From assembly GCA_963754645.1 (NCBI GenBank), contig CAVWGP010000007.1:1-27363 (forward strand): a stretch of DNA of 27,363 bases. Direction: 5' to 3'. Origin of the DNA: CAVWGP01 sp963754645 (GTDB lineage Bacteria; Pseudomonadota; Alphaproteobacteria; Bin65). This document shows positions 1 through 8,790 of the stretch, piece after piece (the first letter of the stretch is position 1; each line of letters begins with the position of its first letter). The notes under the pieces were generated by a model. That model was not told the DNA's origin. It ran no database searches and worked only from the letters and a program-made list of their open reading frames with translations. The translations under genes and the position numbers were made by a program.

Positions 1-90
1 GGCGTATTGCCGTCGCGCGCACACGTGCGAGTCCGACCGAGGTCCCTCCACTTCGCGCCTTCGGCGCTCCGGTGCGGGATGACAATTTGA
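1..90. repeat. Partial copy of an intergenic palindromic repeat
   Basis: The segment around 40-90 (GAGGTCCCTCC, then a GC-rich block, then GCTCCGGT and GGGATGAC) matches the right half of the full palindromic element at 10217-10379. The left half would lie upstream of the window. It sits just before the dehydrogenase gene, in non-coding DNA. Known analogues are the dispersed intergenic palindromes of alphaproteobacteria; assignment to a named family is not possible from sequence alone. Confidence 0.6.
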
Positions 91-163
91 TTGAACCGGT
101 TTCAAATGTTAAACTCGCTCCGCCGGACCGAATAAACACCATCGAACCTCGGGAGACTCAAGA

Positions 164-2600
164 ATGAAATCGCATGCTCGCGTCGCGGTGATCGGCGGCG
201 GCGTTGTCGGCTGCAGCGTGCTCTATCACCTGGCGAGAGCCGGCTGGAAGGACATGGTGCTGATCGAGCGCCTGGAGCTGACCTCGGGCTCGACGTGGCA
301 CGCGGCGGGCGGCATGCACACGCTAACGGCGACCCCAACGTCGCCAAGCTGCAGAGCTACACGATCAAGCTCTACAAGGAGATCGAGGCGCTGTCGGGCC
401 AATCCTGCGGCATTCATATCACCGGCGGCTTGATGCTCGCCGGCACGCCCGAGCGCATGGATTTTCTCAAGGTCGCCCACGCCCGGGGGCGCTATCTCGG
501 CATGGACACCGAGCTCGTCAGCCGGCCGAGGCCAAGCGGCTGTTCCCGCTGATCGACGAGAAGCACTTCATCGGCGCGCTCTACAACCCGCTCGAGGGCC
601 ATGTCGATCCCTCCGGCGCGACGCACGCCTATGCCGGCGCCGCGCGCAAGCTCGGCGCGGAGGTCTATCGCCAGACCCGCGTCGTCGAACTGAACGCGCG
701 CGCCGACGGCGGCTGGGACGTGGTCACCGACAAGGGCACGATCGTCGCCGAGCACGTCGTCAACGCCGGCGGGCTGTGGGCGCGCGAAGTCGGGCGCATG
801 GTCGGCCTCGAGCTGCCGGTGCTCGCCATGGAGCACATGTACATCGTCTCCGAGGACATGCCCGAGGTCGTCGAGATCAACCGCGCGACCGGCAAGGAGG
901 TGCTGCACGTCATCGACTTCGAGGGCGAGATCTATCTGCGCCAGGAAGGCAAGGGCATGCTGATCGGCACCTACGAGCGCGGCGGCGTGCCGTGGTCGCC
1001 CGACACGACGCCGTGGAGCTTCGGCCCCGAACTGCTGCCCGACGATCTCGACCGCATCGCGCCCAATCTCGAAGTCGGCTTCAAGCATTTTCCCGCCATC
1101 GGCAAGGCCGGCATCAAGAAGGTCGTCAACGGCCCCTTCACCTTCACGCCCGACGGCAATCCGCTGGTCGGGCCGGTGCGCGGCCTCAGCAATTACTGGT
1201 GCGCGTGCGGCGTGATGGCGGGCTTCAGCCAGGGCGGCGGCGTCGGCCTGGCGCTGGCCAACTGGATGACCGAGGGCGATCCGGGCTTCGACGTGTGGGG
1301 CATGGACGTGGCGCGCTTCGGCGGCTGGGCGACCATGGCCTACACCAACGCCAAGGTGCGCGAGAACTACTCCCGCCGCTTCCGCATCCGCTTCCCCAAC
1401 GAGGAACTGCCGGCGGCGCGGCCGCTGCGCACCGCGCCGATCCACGACCGGCTCAAAGCCGAGAACGCCGTGTTCGGCGCCTCCTACGGCCTGGAATATC
1501 CGCTGTGGTACGCGCCCAAGGGCACGCCGCCCGAGGAGACCGTCACCTACCGGCGCTCGAATGCGTTTCCGCATGTCGCGGCCGAATGCGCCGCGGTGCG
1601 CGGCGGCGTCGGCATCATGGAAGCGTCGAGCTACGGACGATTTATGGTCGAGGGGCCGGATGCGACCGCGTTCCTCGAGCGCGTCATGGCCAACCGGATG
1701 CCGGCCAAGGGCCGCATGGCGCTGGCCCCGATGCTCAACCCGGCGGGCAAGCTGATCGGCGATTTCACCGTCGGCCGCCTCGCCCGCAACCGCTATTTCC
1801 TGGTCGGATCGAGCATCGCCGAGCACTATTATCTGCGCTGGTTCGAGCGCCAGCGCGGCGATTTCTCGGTCGCGTTCCGGTCCTTGCTGCAAAGCCAAGT
1901 GGGCCTGGCCATCGCCGGCCCGCAATCGCGCGCGCTGCTGGCGCGCGTGACGCGCGCCGATGTGTCGAACGCGGCTTGGCCGTTCCTGGCGCTGCGCCGC
2001 GTCGATATCGGCCTGGTGCCGGCCCTGGTCGGCCGCGTCAGCTTCACCGGCGAGCTGGGCTACGAGATCTGGGTGGCGCCGGACTATCAGCGCGCGCTCT
2101 ACGACACCTTGCTCGAAGCCGGGCGCGATTTCGGCCTGCGCCATTTCGGCGGCCAGGCGCTGAATTCGCTCAGGCTCGAAAAGGGCTTCGGCTCCTGGGC
2201 GCGCGAATACCGGCCGATCTATGGACCCCATGAAGCCGGCCTCGGCCGCTTCGTGCGCCTCGACAAGGGCGAGTTCATCGGCCGCGACGCGGCGGCGGCG
2301 GAAAAGGAGAGCGGCGGCGCAAGGCGCTGGTGCTGTTCGCGGTCGTCGGAAGACGCTGCGGGCGTGGACGCCGACGCCATCGGCGACGAGCCGATCTGGC
2401 ACGGTGGCAAGGTGGTCGGCTGGGTGACCTCGGGCGGCTATGGCCACACGGTCAAGCAATCGCTCGCGCTCGGCTATGTCGAAGCTGCGATTGCCGGCGA
2501 GGCCGCCGGCTTCGAAATCGAAATCCTCGGCGAGCGCCGGCCGGCGCGGATCCTGGCCAAGCCGCCGGTCGATCCCGAAGGATCGCGGATGCGGTCGTAG
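164..2600 (+). pseudogene. FAD-dependent dehydrogenase with C-terminal GcvT (T-fold) domain, dimethylglycine/sarcosine dehydrogenase type; frame disrupted
   Basis: Family members oxidatively demethylate dimethylglycine or sarcosine and pass the one-carbon unit to tetrahydrofolate. The start at 164 has a GGGAG ribosome site about 8 bases upstream. The N-terminus shows the dinucleotide motif VIGGGVVGCSVLYHLARAG and then GSTWHAAG, whose His is the covalent FAD attachment site in dimethylglycine dehydrogenases. A DAO domain covers roughly the first 400 residues and an FAO_M/GcvT part the rest (GELGYEIWVAP, LEKGFGSWAREY). The conceptual length of about 810 residues is normal for the family. The reading frame changes near 324 (one base missing before AACGGCGAC) and near 521 (one C missing in AGCCGGCCGAG). 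A compensating pair of shifts lies near 2320 and 2347. Each interrupted stretch continues family-like protein in another frame, so either sequencing indels or recent decay could explain it. Dimethylglycine versus sarcosine specificity cannot be decided. Confidence 0.8.
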
Positions 2601-2674
2601 GGACGAAAGGCGAAGGCCGCAAATTCAGGTGTGGGAAATTGGTTTTTGGCGGCCTTACGCAAACTAAAGACTTA

Positions 2675-3839
2675 TACCAACGGTCATTTTGGTTGACCGA
2701 CATGGGCCCAGTCGCGCATGCCGATCGAGGTGATGGTCTGCGGGCTGAGCGATGAGCTTCTGCCATGCTTGGGAGGCGGCGTCGATAATGTCGTCGTAGT
2801 TGTCGAAGACCCGGTTTGAGAGCCAGTTTGCGCGCAGATATTGCCAGACATTCTCGACCGGGTTGAGCTCCGGGGCACGCGATGGCAGCAAGATCGGCGT
2901 GATGTTCTTCGGCATGTTCAGCTTGGGTGTTGTGTGCCACCCGGCGCGGTCGAGCAAGACGGCGTGCGTCACCTTGGCGACATGGCGGCTGATTTCATTG
3001 AGATGAAGCTGCATGGCCTCGGTATCGGCAAACGGCAGCGCCAGCGCCGCCCCGGTTCCCCGCGCCGGGCAGATGGCGCCGAACAGGTAGGCGCTCTTGT
3101 AACGCTGGTCGGCGGGTTGGCGGGGGCGCGTGCCCCGCCTGGCCCATTGCCGCACAATGCCGTTCTTCTGGCCGATGCGGGCTTCGTCCTGGAACCAGAT
3201 CTCGACCGGTGTTCCCTTGGGCAGATCGGCCAGATGCGCGCTCAGCGTGCGGGCGAAGTTTTTTTGTAAGCCTCGACGATTTCGCCGTCCTGCGCCGGGT
3301 GGCGCGGCCTGGCGCTCACATGCGAGAAGCCGAGTTCCTTCATGAGCGTCCCCAACATAGCGTTCATGGTAGTCGACGCCGAAGCGCTCCCTGATGACAC
3401 GCTTCAGATCGATCCGCCGCCAGCGCACCACGCCGTCGACGGCGGGGTCCGGCCCGGTCTCCACGATCTGCGCCAGTTCCGCCTTCTGCCCGGCCGACAG
3501 CCGGCGTCGTAACCATAGCCGCCGTTCCAATGGTCCTTCAGACCATCGGGACCTTCATTGAAACGATGCACCCAGTCCCGCAGCGTCTGCCGGTCCATGC
3601 CGCCGATCCTTGCCGCATCCTCCCGGCTCATCCCGTCGTAGATGGCGGCGACGCAAAAGCCGTCGCGCCTGCGCTGCATCCACCGCCAAGCGCGCCGCGC
3701 CGCGAACCGAGGCGGTGTTGAAATCACGTCGCAGAGGGATCGCCGGCATTCCTTCCTCCATCGCTTGCCAGCGCCTTATGAATTACATCCCACGGCCCGT
3801 GGGAATCCCTCGCGAGTCAATTTCAATGACCGTTGGTAT
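2675..3839 (-). mobile_element. IS630-family insertion sequence, decayed
   Basis: The ends are inverted repeats: TACCAACGGTCATT at 2675-2688 and its complement AATGACCGTTGGTA at 3825-3838, with further patchy matching inward (TTGAC near 2693 and its complement near 3816). TA dinucleotides lie directly outside each end to within one base, as expected for IS630 elements, which duplicate TA. The single gene inside is an IS630-type DDE transposase with several frame breaks, so the copy is probably not autonomous. Confidence 0.8.
2684..3761 (-). pseudogene. IS630-family transposase, multiple frameshifts
   Basis: Read on the minus strand, the protein begins MPAIPLRRDF (ATG at 3749, or 3761) and has an N-terminal helix-turn-helix part (DGMSREDAARIGGMD, LRDWVHRFN). 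The catalytic DDE domain shows all three acidic positions in context: WFQDEARIG, LLDRAGWHTT and ELNPVENVWQYLR. The natural C-terminus (RDWAHVGQPK, stop at 2684-2686) is in a different frame from the main catalytic block. I count about five frame changes: near 3700, 3510, 3356 (a GGGG run), 3262 (an A7 run on the coding strand) and 2745. About half of these are in homopolymers. The product as written would be inactive. Confidence 0.85.
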
Positions 3840-3884
3840 TAGCTGCGATTTGTGCCGCTTTTTCCGCTGGATCGCCGCCCAACC

Positions 3885-3980
3885 GATTTGGCGGCCTTCG
3901 GTTAGATCAAGCACTTAGCCCGCCCTGTTTGGGCTGCCACGCGGCCCTGATTTGGCGGCCTTCGCGTTGGCGGCCTTCGC
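3885..3980. repeat. Cluster of short direct repeats TTGGCGGCCTT
   Basis: The 11-mer TTGGCGGCCTT occurs three times here (around 3888, 3952 and 3967). A fourth copy lies at about 2646, on the other side of the IS630 element, so the IS appears to have landed inside a pre-existing repeat cluster. No coding function is apparent in 3840-4077. Confidence 0.6.
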
Positions 3981-4077
3981 GCGCCGAAACGAATTGAGGA
4001 CGAAATCGGTTCGCCTAAATAGGGCGCACGGACCCCAATGCAATCCGGAATGGACCGCCGGTTCGATATTTGCCATT

Positions 4078-4175
4078 CATGGACCCCGGTCCGGCGACCG
4101 GGGTGACTTGGTCTTCCGGTATGCTCGATCGCAATGAAATCCACTCTGTCACCCCGGCGAAAGCCGGGGTCCATG
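4078..4175. repeat. Pair of inverted GC-rich palindromic repeats
   Basis: The segment 4078-4107 begins CATGGACCCCGG and ends CCGGGGTGAC. The segment 4148-4175 begins GTCACCCCGG and ends CCGGGGTCCATG. They are inverted copies of each other, each also with internal dyad symmetry, separated by about 40 bases. Elements of this form (CACCCCGGCGAAAGCCGGGG) are widespread between genes in alphaproteobacteria. A transcript across the region could form either two small hairpins or one long one. The rest of 4000-4300 shows no gene. Confidence 0.75.
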
Positions 4176-4309
4176 GGCAAGTGAAACAAGTCGCGGCCCG
4201 GATGCGGTTGAGCGAAAAAAATCTTACTTCGACCCCAATATCTATCGCCCCAATATTGCTACGACCGCGATATCCACCGCACATGTTGGCACAACTTGAT
4301 CGCGCGCGT

Positions 4310-4534
4310 CTATTCGATAATAATTCTCAACACACCGCCGAACACAAACCAAAGCGAACAAATGACAATGACTGAGGCTATCAATGGTAAAGCAAGGTCC
4401 ATATCCATTTTTTTATAAAACGGCCTGTGAATTTCTCTTGACGTTATATCATTTGCTTCATAAGACGACGCTATTAAATCGCCTAATTTACCCATGATTG
4501 GCAAACTCATTATAGTGTCTTTGAGTTTTTGCAT
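4310..4534 (-). CDS. Small hypothetical membrane protein
   Basis: This 74-residue ORF starts at ATG 4534 and is rich in AT codons, unlike the surrounding genome. Residues about 47-70 (LALPLIASVIVICSLWFVFGGVL) form one hydrophobic stretch that fits a transmembrane helix. The N-terminal half is polar and amphipathic. No family is recognised and no clear ribosome site precedes the start. It lies in the AT-rich island upstream of the SRPBCC gene, on the same strand as the next small ORF. Confidence 0.35.
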   Translation of the reverse strand: MQKLKDTIMSLPIMGKLGDLIASSYEANDITSREIHRPFYKKMDMDLALPLIASVIVICSLWFVFGGVLRIIIE

Positions 4535-4657
4535 CTACAATTGATAGAAGCGTGAAGACATTTAGAGAAGTCTTGAAATAGATTCCCTAACATTTGACAT
4601 GACTTTTTCATCAAACTTATGCGCTAGTATTTCTAAGTCTATTTTGTCTTTTTCTGA

Positions 4658-4993
4658 TTATGAAAGATCTCGATATAGTCGCCTTTCATTCCTAAATAGG
4701 GCCAATTCCCAGACTACGCGGCTGGCCTCATACAGCACAATTCGTTGAAAATTCTTCAAGTCGCCTATCCAAAATTCAACAAAACTTCGAAGGCGCCTAT
4801 GCGAAGAGTATCCAACATACAATATCCATGATGGCAACCAAATCGTGGCGATCAATATTGAAAAAAACACAATCAATGTTGCGATTGCTTGGACAATGGG
4901 TGGCGCTGAAAAAAGAAAAATTTTTGAATAGAGGTCGCATTCCGCTATCGCGCCGTTAAGCCGAGAAATCTCCGGCGAAGGAGGAAGGATCAA
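4658..4993 (-). CDS. Hypothetical protein with a membrane segment, start uncertain
   Basis: This open frame of about 111 residues can only start at TTG 4993. The frame stays open upstream for about ten codons to a TGA, without an ATG or GTG, and a GAGGAG motif lies just upstream at about 5020. The central part (IVQAIATLIVFFSILIATIWLPSWILYVGY) is strongly hydrophobic and consistent with one or two membrane spans. The C-terminal third is charged (RRLRSFVEF, RNERRLYRD). No family is recognised. It may be a remnant or have a damaged start; its AT-rich composition suggests foreign origin. Confidence 0.3.
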   Translation of the reverse strand: MILPPSPEISRLNGAIAECDLYSKIFLFSAPPIVQAIATLIVFFSILIATIWLPSWILYVGYSSHRRLRSFVEFWIGDLKNFQRIVLYEASRVVWELALFRNERRLYRDLS

Positions 4994-5042
4994 GTACGAT
5001 TCAATTTCTAATAAATCTCCTCAATTCAAGAGGCGTGTTATA

Positions 5043-5216
5043 ATGATAAAATTTTCTGCAATTTCAATTTTTGCATCTATATTTCCGGGATATTTTGCTT
5101 ATTTTGACCTGAAGTGGGCGGGATTAATTAAAACTAATACGAAATGGCAACTCTATGTCTCTCAATTCGACAGGCAAGTCTCTGTATTTGAAAATACTGA
5201 AAATAACATGGGGTGA
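5043..5216 (+). CDS. Possible 57-residue peptide in the AT-rich island
   Basis: ATG 5043 is preceded by AGAGG about 9 bases upstream, and the frame runs to TGA at 5214-5216. The product starts MIKFSAISIFASIFPGYF, a hydrophobic, aromatic-rich N-terminus that could be a signal or membrane anchor, and ends in a polar tail. Its 3' end overlaps the extended tail of the SRPBCC gene on the other strand, so at most one of the two ends is natural. It matches no family I know and could be chance in AT-rich DNA. Confidence 0.25.
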   Translation: MIKFSAISIFASIFPGYFAYFDLKWAGLIKTNTKWQLYVSQFDRQVSVFENTENNMG

Positions 5217-5688
5217 ATAATTTGATTTGAATTAATTTGTATATGGGGGGGAAGAGATCGACGAGCCTCGCCAGGTTCCGTAGCGATTCCTGCCAGCCGA
5301 GATAGCACGCTTCCAGCGGAATGATGTCCGGCAAGCCTTCCTGCACGATGGTCAGCTCGGTGCCGACCGACACTTTTTTCAGCGTCACCGTGACCTGGAT
5401 TTCCCCGGCCAGATTGGGGTCGTCGAAATTGTCCGTGTAGCGCAGACGCTCGTTGGGCACCAGCTCGCGGTAGTCCCCGCCGAACGAGATCGTCGCTCCG
5501 GTGGTGAAGTTCGTGAAGGACATTCTGAATGTGCCGCCGATCTTGGCATCCATGTGATGCACCTTGGCCGTGAAGCCGTTCGGCGGCAGCCATCGCGCCA
5601 TGGCATCCGGCTCAAGGAACGCGCGATAGACCTTCTCCGGCTTCGCGGCCAGAACGCGGTGCAGGCGAACGGTGTTTGTCGTCGGCAT
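5134..5688 (-). CDS. SRPBCC (AHSA1/YndB-like) domain protein with an abnormal C-terminus
   Basis: ATG 5688 has GGAG about 10 bases upstream. Residues 1 to about 143 form a typical SRPBCC/AHSA1 fold: LHRVLAAKPEKVYRAFLEPDAMARWL at the start, a GGTFRMSF strand, ELVPNERLRYTD, VTVTLKKVSVGTELTIVQEGLP, and the terminal helix CYLGWQESLRNLARLV. Members of this family normally stop a few residues after this helix. Here the frame runs on for about 40 residues (LIQIKLFTPCYFQYFQIQRL) encoded in AT-rich DNA. The change occurs at about 5250, next to a G7 run. The native stop has evidently been lost, by insertion, deletion or rearrangement at the island boundary. Proteins of this kind bind hydrophobic ligands; no specific substrate can be named. 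Confidence 0.75.
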   Translation of the reverse strand: MPTTNTVRLHRVLAAKPEKVYRAFLEPDAMARWLPPNGFTAKVHHMDAKIGGTFRMSFTNFTTGATISFGGDYRELVPNERLRYTDNFDDPNLAGEIQVTVTLKKVSVGTELTIVQEGLPDIIPLEACYLGWQESLRNLARLVDLFPPIYKLIQIKLFTPCYFQYFQIQRLACRIERHRVAISY

Positions 5689-5793
5689 GGTCGATGCTCC
5701 TTTCGCTCGGTTGCGCAACAATGAAGACACCCTGGAAAAGCTGCAACGGCGGCGATGGCTATATCCCTTGGAAGCACTGCGCATTGCTACCCG

Positions 5794-5909
5794 AGCCCCC
5801 ACCCGGCCTCCCCCTGAACGGGGGAGGTGAATAAAAGCGTCGCTCCTCCCCTTATCGCCTCCACCGCTCAGGGGGAGGTCGCCGCGTTCTTGTGTGGCGG
5901 GTGGGGGCT
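5794..5909. repeat. Intergenic palindromic repeat
   Basis: The element begins AGCCCCCACCCGGCCTCCCCC and ends with GGCGGGTGGGGGCT, so the outer arms are complementary. Nested inside are CCTCCCCCTGAACGGGGGAGG and a later CTCAGGGGGAGG, giving several alternative stems. This type (CCCCCACCC...CCTCCCCC) is a familiar dispersed intergenic repeat in Rhizobiales-like genomes. It sits upstream of the SRPBCC start and might affect transcription in the gap. Confidence 0.7.
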
Positions 5910-5933
5910 GTTCAACAAGGGCGAAGCGGCAGC

Positions 5934-6365
5934 ATACATACACGTACAAATTCATATACTTCTTTAAGTACACATTTGGCGATTGCCATTGTCGTCCGGC
6001 AACGCTGAGAGCGCCGAAGGTGATCATCGCCTGCTCATCGTGCCCGAAGATGATCATCGCCAAAAATGAGCATCTTCCGGAATCGTTGGATTTTTTTCGG
6101 GGCTTGCTGTCAATATATAGGCATTAAATACCGTACGTCCACAATATATTGTGAAAAACGCCGAAGGTGATCATCAGGCCCGTTTTTCCCAACACACACA
6201 CATGATCATCTTCGCCAATCATTGGATTTTTTGCGGCCAACCTCTACAATTCCGAGCCCAAAATCCAGCCTTGCCGCGAACGGCCGACCCTGGAAATCGG
6301 GCGCCGAAAACGGGCACGCGTACGGACACGAACGGCTGAATTCACAAAAATACATACACGTACAA
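5934..6365. other. Non-coding, repeat-rich segment bounded by 16-bp direct repeats
   Basis: The gap between the SRPBCC gene and the methyltransferase gene has no convincing ORF. The 16-mer ATACATACACGTACAA occurs at 5934-5949 and exactly again at 6350-6365. Between them a module is present twice: CGCCGAAGGTGATCATC (6012-6028 and 6159-6175), then an ATGATCATC box (6050 and 6202), then CATCTTC, and finally AATC(G/A)TTGGATTTTTT (6081 and 6217). A perfect 14-bp palindrome, CACAATATATTGTG, lies between the copies at 6140-6153. CGTACG occurs at 6132, 6319 and 6381. The dyad boxes could be operators; nothing here identifies a regulator. Confidence 0.6.
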
Positions 6366-6411
6366 GCGGCCAGGATCAGCCGTACGGTACAAGAACGCGC
6401 CCGACTAGGCC

Positions 6412-7959
6412 TTACGCCAACCCCTTCACCGCGATCTCCTCCCGGCGCTTGGCGATATAGGCGTCGATGGCTTCCAGGCGGACGGGGTCGAGGGTGGGCG
6501 GCTGGTAGTGCTCCAGCAGGCGCTTCCAGATGGCGTTGGCGCGCCTGGTCGCGTCCAGGCTGCCGGCTTCGGCCCAAGCCTCGAAATTCTTCACGTCCGA
6601 GACCAGGGGGCGGTGGAAGGCGTGTTCGAAGCGCGCCATGGTGTGGGCCGAGCCAAAATGGTGGCCGCCGGGGGCGATGTCCTTGATGGCGTCGAAGGCC
6701 AGGGCCTCGTCGCCGACATCGAGCGGCGCCAGCCAGGCGCGCATCGTGCCCAGCATTTCGGCGTCGATCACGGCCTTCTCGAAGCTCGCGCACAAGCCGC
6801 CCTCGAGCCAGCCGGTGCCGTGATGCAGCATGTTGGTGTGCGACATGACGCAGGCCCAGATCGACATGGCGCTCTCATAGGTCGCCTGGGCATCGACCAG
6901 GTTCGAGGCGTTCACGTTGCTGGCGCGGTAGGGCAGCTTGTGGCGCCGGGCGAGCTGGCCGCCGATGATCGTGGCGCGGACATATTCCGGCGTGCCGAAG
7001 GACGGCGCCCCGGTGCGCATATCGACATTCGAGGTGAAGCCACCATAGATCGCGGGCGTGCCGGGCCGCACCATTTGCGTGAAGGCGATGACGCCCAGGG
7101 CCTCGGCGTGTTGCTGCGCGAGCGCGCCGGCGATGGTGATCGGCGCCATGGCGCCGGCCAGGGTGAAGGGGGTGACGCAGACCGCCTGCCCGTTCTCGGC
7201 CAGCGCCATCAACCCGCCGATCAGTTCCTTATCGACCCGGCGCGGCGAATTCGTGTTGGTGATCGTGTAAGTGCCGGGCGAGCGCGCCATCTCCTCGTGC
7301 GAGATGCCGCGGGCGAGCGCGAAAATGGCGATAGCGTCGCGCACCCGGTCGCGGCCGATGCCGCGCGCGCCGGGCACGCGGTCGGTGAGCGTGACCTGGG
7401 CGCGGTGCATGTCGAGATGCCGGGTCGGCACGGGCAGGTCCTGCGCCTCGACCTGGGTGCCGCCGGCGAAATGCACGCAGGTGAGGCTCTGCTGCAGCTT
7501 CATCAGGTCGCATTGATCCCGGAAGGTCCCGGGCCGGCGCCCGCGGTCGAGATCGGACACGTTGGGCGCGCCGCCCACCGTGTGGATGTTGATCCAATTG
7601 CCGCCGAGTATGAGATTGCGCTCCGGGTTGCGCGAATGGAGCGTGAATTCCGCCGGCGCCTTGGCGACGTAGGTCTTGACCAGATCGCGGTCCAGGCGCA
7701 CCAAGCCGGTGGCGCGGTCCATGACCTTGGCGCCGTGTTTTTCCAGGATGGCGACGGCCTCGGGGCTCATGAATTCGAGGCCGAGCTCTTCCAGCACGCG
7801 GAACGCCGTCGCCTCGATGCGGTCGAGCCCGTCGTCGTCGAGCAGGGCCAGCGGCGGCAGCGGATTGCGCCAGCGCGCCCAGGGCGGCTGCGGCACCGCG
7901 TCCGCCGCCTCGGCCCGGCGCCGCGCCCGGCGCTCGGAGGCGCCCCGCTCGCCCGCCAT
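6412..7959 (-). CDS. mttB: Trimethylamine methyltransferase (MttB) family protein, non-pyrrolysine type
   Basis: MttB-superfamily enzymes transfer a methyl group from a quaternary or tertiary amine to a cognate corrinoid protein. Pyrrolysine-free members act on glycine betaine and related quaternary amines rather than trimethylamine. The 515-residue frame runs without an in-frame TAG, so no pyrrolysine is used. Family blocks are clear: LGLEFMSPEAVAILEKHGAKV near the N-terminus, GGAPNVSDLDRGRRPGT, TYTITNTNSPRRVDKELIGG, PITIAGALAQQHAEALGVIA, PAIYGGFTSNVDMRTGAPSFG and HTNMLHHGTGWLEGGLCASF. ATG 7959 is preceded by a GAGG/GGCGG stretch. The corrinoid gene ends only 11 bases upstream, so the two are almost certainly cotranscribed. 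The true methyl donor (betaine, proline betaine, carnitine or other) cannot be read from sequence. Confidence 0.92.
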   Translation of the reverse strand: MAGERGASERRARRRAEAADAVPQPPWARWRNPLPPLALLDDDGLDRIEATAFRVLEELGLEFMSPEAVAILEKHGAKVMDRATGLVRLDRDLVKTYVAKAPAEFTLHSRNPERNLILGGNWINIHTVGGAPNVSDLDRGRRPGTFRDQCDLMKLQQSLTCVHFAGGTQVEAQDLPVPTRHLDMHRAQVTLTDRVPGARGIGRDRVRDAIAIFALARGISHEEMARSPGTYTITNTNSPRRVDKELIGGLMALAENGQAVCVTPFTLAGAMAPITIAGALAQQHAEALGVIAFTQMVRPGTPAIYGGFTSNVDMRTGAPSFGTPEYVRATIIGGQLARRHKLPYRASNVNASNLVDAQATYESAMSIWACVMSHTNMLHHGTGWLEGGLCASFEKAVIDAEMLGTMRAWLAPLDVGDEALAFDAIKDIAPGGHHFGSAHTMARFEHAFHRPLVSDVKNFEAWAEAGSLDATRRANAIWKRLLEHYQPPTLDPVRLEAIDAYIAKRREEIAVKGLA

Positions 7960-7970
7960 GTCCGCCTACC

Positions 7971-8675
<705 letters not shown>

Positions 8676-8790
8676 TGGTTAATCCCATTGTCGCGCAAGC
8701 CCGGATCGCCAGGGCCGGAGAGGTATAGGTGAAAGGCGGCGGTTTTCCTACCCCCATGGCGCCGGGCGCAGTGCGCGCCGATGCCGCGCC

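Noticed and set aside
492..2459. Very long open frame on the minus strand (655 codons) opposite the dehydrogenase
   Set aside because: The translation is low-complexity, rich in Ala/Arg/Asp/His, with no family motif. It is the usual antisense shadow of a high-GC gene, and the plus strand carries clear protein motifs.
6412..7959. Pyrrolysine-containing trimethylamine methyltransferase
   Set aside because: The gene has no in-frame TAG codon, and no pylT/pylS-like sequence was seen. It belongs to the non-pyrrolysine branch.
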